From NCBI GenBank assembly GCA_033961575.1, contig CM066736.1, positions 85,915,352 to 85,979,351 of the forward strand: 64,000 nucleotides of DNA. The letters run 5' to 3'. This document shows positions 24,801-36,800 of this stretch, piece by piece. Under the pieces are notes generated by a model that saw only the letters and a program-made list of their open reading frames with translations, was not told where the DNA came from and ran no database searches. The first letter of the stretch is position 1. Each line of letters opens with the position of its first letter. The DNA comes from Aselliscus stoliczkanus. Lineage: Eukaryota; Chordata; Mammalia; Chiroptera; Hipposideridae. The translations under genes and the position numbers were made by a program.

Positions 24801-27800
24801 CAAACCATAATCTGCGCCAGATTTAGAAACTCATCAAAAATTAGAAGCCTCAGACTGCCCTGAGAGGGGAGGATTCCTGCCCCAGGAGGAGGGCTGGCTG
24901 CCTCCTACATAACAGAGTGCCAGGCAGTGCCAGGCCAAAGCCCAGAGCCCATCAGCACTCCCGCCCCACCCCGTGCCTCAAAAACAGGACACTCAGAAGA
25001 CTCCCTGGGGCCAAATTCCATGTGGTCATGTTGTTCTGGGCCTGTTGACCATAAGATTGAATAACCTGGCACAGGGAGGAAGGAAGGTCCATGCCAAGCC
25101 TGGTTTACCTCATGACTTGCCCCTAGATGCCCTCATCAGGGCTTCTGTCCTTCCAAGCTTTCCCCAGCCTTCAAGGCCTAGCTCAGGTATCATCTCTTCA
25201 ATAACTGTCCTCCAATATGATACTATCTTCCCACATGGCCCTCTCACCTCTGGATTCTCCACCCTGGGAGGCATGGGGGGGCACATCTTCTTTGCCCCCT
25301 GGCACTCAGCCCAAGGCCAGGGGAAGCAGAGTACTGATGCTTGGTAGAAGCATGGACTCCATCCAGCACCCTCTCCACTGCCCAGGGAGGAAAGCCAACC
25401 CTTGCTGTATGCCCACCCTGTGCTGGGCACTGCGCTGGTCTGGAGCCCTCTAGGGCTGCCTAGTTTGGAATTCTATCTCTCTTCTTCCCACCATACTGAG
25501 CCTCCTCTGGTTTCCCGAGGGAGAGGGGGGTCAACACAGGCTCTCCACCAGTGTAAGGGCAGGAAAATGGCAGTCCCTTATCATCCACAATCCAGTCCTG
25601 TTCTAGACTCTTGAGTTAGCCTCTCCCCAATGTAGCTAAAAATAGTATAGCTATCTGGGGAGGGGCAGTTTTCCAGGACCAGCTTAGGAGTGTGACACAC
25701 AGACGAGAAAGACGAGTCCCTAGGGAAGCACGTGCAGCCTATGAAACTCTGTTAAAGGCAACCTGAAGTACTTGAGGCAACTTACTGAATGGCTATGTCT
25801 AAGTTAAAGTCGCTTTCAAAGTCACTCACATTGTTGAGCAGTTTGCCTCAGGTCCCCTTTCGTAGGCCTGGAAAAGGGCCACTTTAGCCCCCTAGATTCC
25901 ACGGGTACCCAAGCTCCTTCAGAAGCCAGGTGGATGCTCCAAGTGAGCCTGGGCGGGGCTGTGAGGACCAGGCCAGGGTCTAAACAGCCTGGAAACCTGG
26001 CTGCCATCAAACCTCTAACTCTCCTGAGGGGTAGAGGAACCAGAGGGGCAGAGCCCACTGCCTACATGTCTGGGTTTTCTAGAAAGGTGGGAATCCCTAC
26101 TTACTGTCCTCCCTCTGGTGCTAAGGCATTCTGGAAGGGGGAAAAGAGAACCAACATGTGGAGAGTCCAATGACTGCATGCCAGAGGGCCCACCCCCCCT
26201 AACCACCATGTGTCCACAAGCCCCCCTCTCACAGCACTCAGCATCTGTCCTGTCATTATCTGCCTCCCCCATCAGACTCCTCCGGGCAGACAACCCTGCA
26301 GCCCCCCTGAGCTCCTTGGGAGCTGGAACTGGGTCAGATTAACCTCTCCAGCCCCAGTAACCCACACAGGAAAGGCTGATCCTGATGGCGCAACAAGTGA
26401 TCTAAACCCACCTAACAGCTTTCCTTTCTCAGGGGCTAATCCCAGTCCTCTGAACAATGGGCTCCTTGCCCCACCCTGGTAGGTCAGGTCCATGAGATGG
26501 AAACAGCTTCAAGGTCCTGCTGGCTCCACATGTGGAAGGCTCAGGACCATCTGCAAAATCACCCCGCCCCAGAATTCACGGTGAAGCTTGTGGCTCTGAA
26601 GCTCGTGAGCGGAGCAGCCTGTGACTGCTCAGTGGCAGAGAGGCAACAGAGGCCCCCTGAAAAGCATGGACTCGCTGTTCCATGACGCCCTGGCCCTGCC
26701 GCTCACTGGCCCTCAATTTCCTTACAGGGTGTTGGGAAGATTACACGAGACGATGTGTGAAGAGGACTTAACACACAGTGAAGTGTCCGATCCAAAGATC
26801 CATGGACTTGGATGGAAAAAAAAAAGGACATCTTAATTTTTACCCATTTCTCCTGGAAATTCAGTATTTCCTTCATTTACGAATGTAACAGACCACAGTA
26901 GTATTAGCAGTCCTGTTGACAGTGACTTCAACAGGAAAAAAAGATGTTTTCATGTCACATTTATAGCAGCTGCAGATATCTTGAAAAATCATTTATTCTC
27001 ATCACTCCTTAAGAATTACAGGGCCGGCCGAGTGGCGCGATGGTTAAGCGCTGGCCCCAGTTCGGTCCCACATATGAGGGCCAATGACACTGCCCTCAAA
27101 AATAAAAGAAAGAATTACAGTAATGATTATACCTGCTTCTAAATCTTTTTATTTACTGCAATAATAAAAAGCAGGTGTTATTATATGTCTAATTTGATTT
27201 CTTACTGTATACGTATTTATACTTCAATCTTATTGGTTTCCTTTGAAATCCAATGCGCTTTGTAGTACACATGTGAAAAAGCTGAGACAGGCTGACAGCC
27301 TTTATCAGGAGGCCACAGGGGGGTCCATGGCAGAAAGTGGTGTAGTCTCTCTGTTCCAGGGGGAGGCTGATGGGGCCACAGCAGCCTTTGCCGCACAAGG
27401 GGAGCCTCTGCAAATATATTTGGGTGGCAGCAGGAGGGACGGGCTGGGCTGCTCAGGGCAATAATTAGCAGCAGCTCAGCAGACCTGCCTGTCCAACCGG
27501 GCTTGGCTCCCACCTACATGAGGGTTTTAGGAAGATGCTAGGCTGGTTTCTGGGTTGTGGGTGGGCTTGATGGATTGTTAACTTACACAGCTCGGGGCCA
27601 GTGCCTGTCCCGTGCTGCATGGGTTGAGGTTTCACCAGTTGCTTAGCTCCTTGTCAATCAAGATCTGACCCACTAAGGCAAAGAGAGTGGTGGCTTCTTG
27701 ATGCAAATGGGGACTAAGGGAGTTGGTGCAGCAGGCAAGAAAGGGGTGGGGGGATGGGGGGCTGGAATCCACTGGGTCTTTTCTTGGTCCCTCTACTTCC

Positions 27801-30800
27801 TTTTCCTTGATCCTGGGCAAGGCTCTGCCCCCATTGGGCCCCTGCTTCCTATCTGAAAATGGAGGGATTACAGTGTGTTTTCTACTCCAGGATTCTAATA
27901 AATGGCCAAATACAGGCTGACTTGGAGTTTGAGCCCCTAGGGAGCAGTTTAATTTGCTCTGTTCTCCAGACCAGTGTTTCTTTATCTTTTTGAGGTCATG
28001 TGTCCCCGTAAGAATCTGATGACAGCAATTGCCTTTTACCCCAGAAAACTCTTCACGTACTCTCACATAAAATTTTGCACTGGACTTTAGGGGTTTATGG
28101 ACCCCCTTAAAGCCTGCTCTTGGGTCTAACAATAAAGATTGGCTATTTCATCCATGGTCCAGGAATTCGGGGCTCTCGGGTAAGGTGGGCTCCTGGGTGA
28201 GTGCTCTGGGCTCCCAGGTAAGTGCTCTGGGCTCCCAGGTAAGGTGGGCTCCCGGGTGAGTGCTCTGAGCTCCCAGGTGAGTGCTCTGGGCTCCCAGGTA
28301 AGGTGGGCTCCCGGGTGAGTGCTCTGGGCTCCCAGGTAAGGTGGGCTCCCGGGTAAGGTGGGCTCCCGGGTGAGTGCTCTGGGCTCCCGGGTAAGGTGGG
28401 CTCCCGGGTAAGGTGGGCTCCCAGGTGAGTGCTCTGAGCTCCCGGGTAAGTGCTCTGGGCTCCCGGGTAAGGTGGGCTCCCGGGTAAGGTGGGCTCCCGG
28501 GTGAGTGCTCTGGGCTTCTACTCAAATCCCAACTCGGTTCTTAATGAGCTTCAAGTTCTCACTGAACCTCTGTGACTTTCATTTCCTCACCTGTGAAATG
28601 AGGAATCAAGGAAAGACCTGGGAAGTGCCTGGTACACTGTGAGGGCTTGATAAACAGCACCCCTATCCCATCCCTCTGCCGAGCTGCCCTGGAAATGTGG
28701 TCTCAGAGGCGCCCATGCACCCTGGCAGGATGGCTGCTTGGCACCGAAAGGGTAACTCCTGATCACCCCATCAGCCTGGGCAGCCCCGTAGAGTAGGCCA
28801 CCCAGAGGGACTCGCCCACAGGCACTGGAATGTACTCTGTGCTGCTCTGCAGCAGGTTTGTCTGCCCTGATGTGTTGGGGAAGCCACTTATTATGCTGGG
28901 GACTCAGGGGCCTGGGAAAGACAAGAGGCTGCTAGGAGAGCAGGGGCTGGCCGGGCATAGGCCTTTGCCTCCTTCTGCACAATCCACGATGTCCTGACCC
29001 TGGTCTGGGAGTGAAGACAGCAACTTGGACCTGCAGAAGCAGCAACCAAAGCACTGACATGGGCAGTGCTGAGAGAGGAGGGGCAGGTACCAAATGGGCA
29101 GGGGGCTGTGCTCAGCCGGGGGTGGGGGGGAGGGTGAGGGCCCACCACCCAGGGCTACCCGCTCTTATTCCTTATCTCCAATCCCCCACAAAGCTATGTG
29201 ACATGCAACATCCTCATCATATTCAAAATGAGGAAACTACCTTTCAGAGAACTCAAGGAGCCTGTGGAAGGGCACAGAGCTTGTTTGTGGCAGAGTCAGG
29301 ACTCGAACCCGGCACCACAGTACCCTGAGGCAAAGCAACGTGCCTGCAACAAATGTTTGTTGATGGGCAGGGTGGCACGTGGGGAAAGCAAAGGCTTTGG
29401 GGTCCCCTAGATCTGAATTCAAATCTGTGTGACTTTGGACAAATTACTCACCTTCTCTGAGACTTGGGTTTCCCATCCGTAAAATGGGAACCATACCACC
29501 ACCTCCCACGGAATCTCACTGAGTCCTCAGGTGTGCCTAGCGGTAGAGCACCTGACAGGGGACCCAAAACGTGCTAAGTAGAAAGATGCTCTTACCCCTC
29601 ACCCCTGCAGGGCAGAGGTCATCCTGCTCTAACCTCTGTGGCCCCTGCCTGTCCTCGCCCGCTAAAGCCCCAGCTTACCCAGCACGAGGAAAGACAGGAC
29701 CCATTGTAGCACTGAGATGACCTGTAGCTGCTTTTCCACTTTGGACCTATTGAGCCAAGTGATGGAGAAGAGGTCCTGGAGAGCAGAGAGGATGCTGGAG
29801 CCAGTGCCTGCAACAGAGGGAGACGTCAGCTGGCTGCCACCCTTCCCTCCAGCCTCAGGCTCCCCTACACCGCCCCCCTCACCAGCGCCTTCCTAGACGT
29901 GAAACGAGAATGGGCCACGAAATCAGACTGGGTTCAAATCCTAGCCCTGTCACCAGTAGTTTTGTAATTCTGGGCTGTTACACACACCTCCCTGTGCCCC
30001 AGTGTATACACACAAATGGTGTCCCCTTAGAGCGTCATTTCGGAGACCAAATTAAATCTCTAAAGAGGCTGGGGGAGGCACTCCATAACTGCCAGCTCTC
30101 TTCCCTTCTTTTGTCACAATCCAATTCCTGTCCTTATCCTTTATCTGGATCTAGTACAAATATTTAATCTTTGCTCTGTGTGTCTGTGAGGCCAAGGACA
30201 CAGGTTCAACATCCAATTTGCAATGTTTTTTCCTCCAAATGTACTTTGAGCACGCCCCATCCCTGCCCAACCCCCCTCGTCCCCAGGGCCGATAGGCTCT
30301 CCCAGGGAGCTGAGACCTCCTGCCTGCACCCCCCACACCATCCATTCCACCACCACTAGCACCCGCAGAGGGATTTACACTTTCAACTTCATCTCAGTGC
30401 CCAAAGCGTGGGGCTGAGGGAGGAATCAGGCCAGAGCCTTTGCTTCAGCAAAGGACCCAGCGGCCAGTGGGCTTCAGGCAGCCTGGGACACGAGGGCTGT
30501 TATTATGCTTCCTACCAAACAAGTGCCAAGCCTGCGAGTGAGGACAAGATGTGCTCATTTAATTGGCTCTGTGGATGTGCCCCCAGAATGACAGCCCAGA
30601 CTCTGGCAGCTCATGGGCAGTGGGACCAGAGAGCCTGGTGGCTGCAGGAGAGGCAGTCCTGGGGGTGAGTGTGGGCGAGGTTCCTAATCCTACTCGGTTC
30701 TTTCTGCCAGCCGGAGTGGGCTGCTTCAAACTCCACATCTGCTAAGCCCCAACCACATGCCCTTCACTCAACACATCTTTACTGAGTGCCTATTGTGTGC

Positions 30801-33800
30801 CGGTCCAACATTCCTTCACACACCCCCACTCTGGGGACACTAAGTGACAATCTTGTCCTTGAGAGTCACATGGCCTTTCACCCTGGCCTACTGCTGGGAG
30901 TAAGAAGGAGAGGGTTTAGGGTCTTATACTCAAGCCTTTGGATTTCTTCAAAATTTGTAGAGCAACAAGGTCACGACGGAGTTTAAAAGGGGCATAACCA
31001 TCATCAGCTGAAAGTCAACAACTGTTGTGACTTTTAGGGGGTACACAGGTAACATCAGACCTCAAGGCAGACAGACCGGTCCTGCCCCCTTTACCTGGCC
31101 TAACAGATCAGAGGGAGGGGACTTGGTGCAAAAGAAGAGTCAGACCCCAGTTCAAACCTTGGTTCCACTCACTTTGTGACCCCAGGCAATAGCATGAGGA
31201 CGCCCTTACGTATTCCCAGGGAATGGCACACCTATTGGGTACTCGGTAGCATCTAATACTCCACAAGCATAACTGGGTGAATGTGTGACTCATGGAAACA
31301 AAATAAAGAGGTTGGGCCCCAGCGCCATTGCAGAGGTTGGGCACATAAATGCCCCTTCACCCTATAAAAATCCTACCGTCACAGGCCTTTTCCACCTCCA
31401 CACTCTCTTAACAACCTATCCTGGAGACGGAGGGCCCTCTGGGATCTAGCACAGTCCGAATGGACCACCAGGGCGACTCAGGAGAGATGCCCTGGCTTGC
31501 AGAGGGTTACCTAGGCAGTGGAGCCAAGGCTGGAACCCAGGATTCCTGCCCCCCTACTCAGGGCACCTTCCTTTCCCCGCAGCAAGCCCAAGGGTGGGGT
31601 GTGCTCAGGGCCTGGTGATCCTGTCCAGGGGAGAGGCTTGGGGACGTACATAGGGGAGGGAAGCGAGGCCCAAACACAGGCCTGAAGCCCTGCCTGGCCT
31701 GCCGAGTCATTCCCGAGCAGCTGGCTCTGCCACCCGCGCTGTGCCAGGTGAAGCGGAGCAGGCGCCACGTGACTGGGCATAGGCTAAGGGGTAGGCAGGT
31801 CCCTGCCCTGGGGCTGGGGCAGGCTGGGTGCCCTGGCTGCAGACAAGACAGAAGGGACTCCAGCACCTTCCTACTCAAAGGGTGGTCTGGGAACTGTTTA
31901 GAAATGTAGCATATGAGGCCCAGACTGGATCTACTGAACGAAAGTCGGCATTTTAACAAGACCCTCAGTCCAAAGTCTCAGGGATGGCAAGGTTGGGGTG
32001 GAGGCAGGGGCGGAGGGAGAAGCTGGGGGCCTCCGCCTTCTGCTGGGCAGAGGGAAAGGGGCAATGGAGGAAAGGGCATCAGACACCGTCTCACTTGATC
32101 ACTTCCTACGGCAAACCAGACCCCGAGGCCAACAGCTTGAGGAGTGCTTAAGAAGAGGGCTCAGGGTCCAGCCTTGGGTCGGGGCCAGGCAACTGCTTGT
32201 ACTCATCACCACCATGTGGAGCTCTCCTGCGTGGGGGTGAGGAGAGGGGGACATATAGGAATTCCACACTGGTGACATGTCCCGCATTGAAACAACTGAA
32301 AAGACCTGGGTCTGCTAGACTTATTAGCGGTCTCTCTCCATTAGATAAGGGCAGAGTGCAGGAAGTCTAACCCTCACCCAGGCAGGAAGACGAGGGCCCG
32401 AGGGACTTGCAAAAGCCCCATGGCAAGTCAGCCAGAGCCAGACTTTCCCCCGCCACCAGGTCTACTCTCAACCAGCTTTGCCCCAATTACGGCCCACAGG
32501 CAACTTTACAATGAAGTGGGAAATGCAGACCGCTGAGGGGGCAGGGTCCCTATGGGAGTCAGTGAGGGTTATCTAGAGGGGGAGGTCGGGAGGGAGTCAC
32601 CACTGCATTCCTCAGGCCTGGGCCTGGGCTGCCACCCTGGCTGACCACAGAGCCCAGCCCCAGGACCTGGCCGGTCCATGACGTGGGACTCCGGCCCCAA
32701 TGGGAGCCCCTATGGACCGACCACTGCTCCTCTGCCTAGAAAGCCCCTCTGCATTGCCTACCTGATGATCCCGACAATGAGATAAGGCACCTCATCTTTC
32801 AATACCCAGATAGCACAAGCCTTTGGAGAGCAGCTGTCTTTTGTTCCCTGGGATTATAAACTCTAAGGCCCATCCATGCAAGCCTGGAATTGTCAGGGGC
32901 CATCATGCTACCCATCTCCAACCCCCATGGAGAGGACCTTTCTGAAGATGAAGTCAGGAGAAGCCAACTGAATGGAGAAATGAGAGAGAAATGGAGCCCT
33001 CCCTCGGGGCTCCCACAGCCCTCACCTTGTACTAACTGCTGATTACGAGTCCATTCTCCCATCACCCTGGGAGCTGTCCAAGGGCCCGGCCTGGGTCTGA
33101 GCCGTATCTGGGTTCCCAGTGGCCTGCCAGGGCCTGACATAGCGCGAACATCAGAAAGGTTTGCTGAGCGAGAGGTAGGGCCGGTCTCTGCTCCAGCTGT
33201 TCCGCAGGCCCCTGGGCTCCCTCCCTGAAGGGCTGAGTGACAGGTAGGCTGCCCACATGGCACACGACGCTCTGGGGTCTCCAAAGCTCTTCCATAGGTA
33301 TTCCGACACCTCAGCAGGCCTGTGAGTTTGGCATCATCACTCCCACTTTGATGGTGAGAAAAAAGCTCAGGGAAGTGACATGGCCAAGGTCACCAAGTCA
33401 GAGGGTGGCAGAGTTGGCTCAATTCAGCCCCAACTCCCAGGCCTGCATTCTGTCCCTATGCTGCAGGTCCCCCAAGTTCCTTCTCTCTTCTCCCACAACA
33501 AAGTGGGGGAAGGCTGGGTGCGATGGGGGAAAATGAATGACCTGCTTTCCTTCAGAGGAGCAAGCCAGGAGCAGGCACCTTGTGCAGTAGGTTAAGGGGC
33601 AGCAAGGCCTCAGGGCTCCAGTCCCAGCTCTGCCACCAGCTCCTGTGTTACCTCAGCCAAGTCACTTCACCTCTCTGGGCTTTGGTTCCCCATCTATAAA
33701 ATGGGGGTAGGGAGATGAACACTAGGGTCTCTTCAACTGCGTGGGCTCTGGTTTCCAGCCTCCCGTGGACACCACCTAGAGGCTTGCCACCTTGCAAAAG

Positions 33801-36800
33801 CCCAGGTACAGTTGCCCGGCAGATGGAAAGTGAGGGTTCAGCTGGACACCCCAGGCCACTGCCAGCCTTCCTCACACAGCTGTCACCACCACCTCGGCCT
33901 CGGCTGTGGCTGGGAGGGGTCCAGCAGAAGCTGGTTGGATGCCAGTGCTGCCACCACCTTCACGCCCAGCCTGTTTCCAGGTCCTGGGTGGGGCTAGCAG
34001 GGCGCCTCAGCATTTGCCAAGTCCCAGCGCCAATCTGCTCCTTTGCCACCCCTCCTCCTTCGGCACACCATGCTCTCTGCACACCCTCTCAGCACCCGTC
34101 CCACTGCAGCCAGTGTCTATGTACTTGGCCACCCCCTTGGGCCAGTGTCTCCTGGATGCCAGGGCTGATGCCTGATTTATCTGTGCCCAGAGCCCTGTGT
34201 ACAGGGCCTGTGAGAGGAGGCGCTCATAGAGGTTACCTACGTGCAGGAGCAAACCCATAAGGCCCCAAAGGCAGTTGAAGGCCTGGGTGCCCAAGTTAGA
34301 TGGGGCTGCCTGACAGGAAGGTCCCCAGCGCCATCACTGAGAACCCCGGAGATGGGCTGGGGCCTGGGAGGTGGCGGGGTGAGTCTCTCTCACCCTCTCT
34401 GTGCATGAGTTTTCCTACCTGTGGTGGTAACGGAACCGCTACCTACAGACGTCCTTTTTTTTCATGGAGGGAGACAAGACAAGCTGTAGAGTGAGCTGAC
34501 TAGTCCTATGGAAAAAAGTTCTCAACAGCCAAATCAAATAGCTGCTCCCGGGCACCATTTATTTTACACAGCTCATTTGCTTCTAGATTTGGAGAGGACA
34601 GAGGTAATGGAGCTACCAGGGGCGCCCGGAGCACGCTCTTACGCTCAGAAAGGAATTCCCTCCCCTTGTGTCTGTATGGGACTGTCCACAGCACTCCCCG
34701 GGAAGGTGGGCAAGGCAGGGATGGGCCCCCCATTTCACAGAGAAGGAAACTGAGGCAATGAGGCGAAGTGAATGCAAAAGAGGTTAAACCACTTGCCTGC
34801 GGTCAGGGCGTAGGGGAACCAGGACTCCAGGCAGGTATTTGGGGTTTGAGTCCTTCATTTCCACGATGCCACGCTGTGCAGGGTGAATCCCTACTAACCA
34901 AGCCAGCCCACACCCAAACTTCAGGGACACGCCCCCGGCTAAGGGAAGGCTGCCTGCTCTGCCCCACTCTCTGCCGCAAGTCTAGTGGGGACACTCTTCT
35001 GTAGACTGGCATCGCAAGGAATGTGAACCCCCCTGACACACACACCCATGTGTTCCCACCAGCTAAGCTCTTGCTGCAAGGGCTAAACCAGAGCTGTCCA
35101 CAGCACTGGGGCAAAACACCCCTCAGTCCCAGGCCCTGCTTGGGGGTAGGGGTGGGTATCTGTGTGTCTGAACCCCTCCTTGCCCAACATCTGATAGCAG
35201 AGTGACCTAGGAGGTACACCTAGGGCTGATGAACCCAGAGTCTCCTCTCACACAAGCCTGAGGAAGCAGGGTCTGACTTCAAATCCCCATCATCTGAAAA
35301 AGGCCCCTGCGCCAGCTCTGCCCCTGCATAGCCTTGTGACCTTGGGCATGTCCCTCAGCCTCTGTCAGCTCCGGTTTTCTCATCTGTTAAATGAGGACAA
35401 TAATCCCACCTCACAGGTTTGTTGGGAAGACTAAATGAAGAAAATGCATGTGGCATTTGTTGGGTAATTAAATGGCAGCTACTGTCATTGTTTCTACAGT
35501 CAATAAGAGTGGGAAGTGGGATCAACAATGAGCAAACATAAAGTTGTGTTCCAAGAAGAGGGCGCAGAATGAGGGCGGTCACCAGGAAGGCTCCAAGGAG
35601 GCCAAGAGGCCTTGGCAGGGCCCTAAAGACAAGTTCCGGGACACAGAGAGGAGGAAAGTGGGTACTGTGGTTGGGGGCACCTGCTGGAACAGACTCAGAG
35701 GGAGTTGTAAAGAGGCAGGCCCAAAGAGAATGTTCTATGGCCCAGGAATGGGGGTTCATGTTTACCCCAAACGAAGCTGAGAATAGAGAAGTTGGAAAGG
35801 GCTACAGTGTCAAAAATGGCTGCCAGAGGACGGGGGTGGGGACAGAGGGTAAGCCTTGAAGCACGGAGCCCTTAGGAGGTAGCGAGCACTGTACTAGCTG
35901 CTGAGAAGTAGCAGTGGACACAGCAGATAAAGTCTCACCTGTTAGGGGCCCTAAATTCTGCTGAGAGAGAAAGCATATGCACGGAAAGGTAAGATGTGTC
36001 AGGCAGTGATGAGCGCGATGAAGAAAAGTAATTGGGGAGTAATGAGCTACAGAGAGGGGCAAAGGGACCCTCTGCCCTGCGGGGAAGAGGCACTGAGCAC
36101 GGCCAGCCTCCATGGGGAGGGGCACAAGGGTCACGCCTCTGGACGGCCCACGCTGCTTCGCTACTGGCATCTGGGGAGGCAGAGCACCAGCTTCAGGAAG
36201 GGGCAAAGGACAGGAAGCTGGGAGTCAAGAGAATCTGGCCCCTGACGCGCAGGAAGCATGGCCTCGGTGAGTCACCTCCTGTACAAGCCTCAGTTTCCTC
36301 ATCTGTACAGTGGAGATAATACCTACCGCGCCAGACTGTTGTAAGAATTAAATGAGATCATGTATAGGCCAAGAGCTTCATAAAAAGTAAAGACCTACAT
36401 GAATGCTGGGTAATTATCAAGTGAGCCTCAGTGTCCTCTCCGGCCTAATGGGTATTAACAGCCCCTGCCCTGCCTTGGAGCAAAAGTGTTGGCATCGGCA
36501 GACGTGGGCTTCAAACCCTGGCTCTGATCTCTTCCCTGTAATGCGGCCCTGAAAGTCCCTACCCCTGTCTAAAACTCCGAGTCCTCCTTAGTTATGATCC
36601 AGGGCTGCTGTGAGGAACCCAAACAACTTATGGAAAAGGAATAGTGTCTGGCACGCCTGTTAAGAGAGCTAGAAAGAGATGTGACTTCTAGGGGCTCTGT
36701 GAGTGGGGGAGTCATTCTGCTCATATCCCCAGCCCCAAGGATGGCCTTGGGGCCCACCTGAGACCTTGGGCAAGTCACTTTGCCTCTGTCAGCTTCAGTT

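Larger units (their letters stand above)
24323..29678 (-). other. DGAT2: DGAT2 intron 2
   Basis: A 5.36-kb intron holding a MIR (24700-24812), a young SINE (27022-27109), a hAT-like fragment (27969-28126), the two-unit minisatellite (28180-28521) and further MIR-like pieces near 28555-28660 and 29225-29590. No additional exon is supported. Confidence 0.8.

Noticed and set aside
28180..28521. CRISPR-like repeat array
   Set aside because: Units are contiguous with no spacers, and the sequence is vertebrate intron DNA.
28148..28525. Minus-strand frame encoding repeated SPGSPP/TREPRAL-like peptides
   Set aside because: It is the minisatellite translated. The 17-bp and 21-bp units simply contain no stop triplet in any frame. 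There is no start context or homology.
33715..34260. Plus-strand open frame of 181 codons
   Set aside because: Compositionally biased (Pro, Ser, Cys) frame within intron 1, overlapping another open frame in the same region. No domain or conservation evidence.
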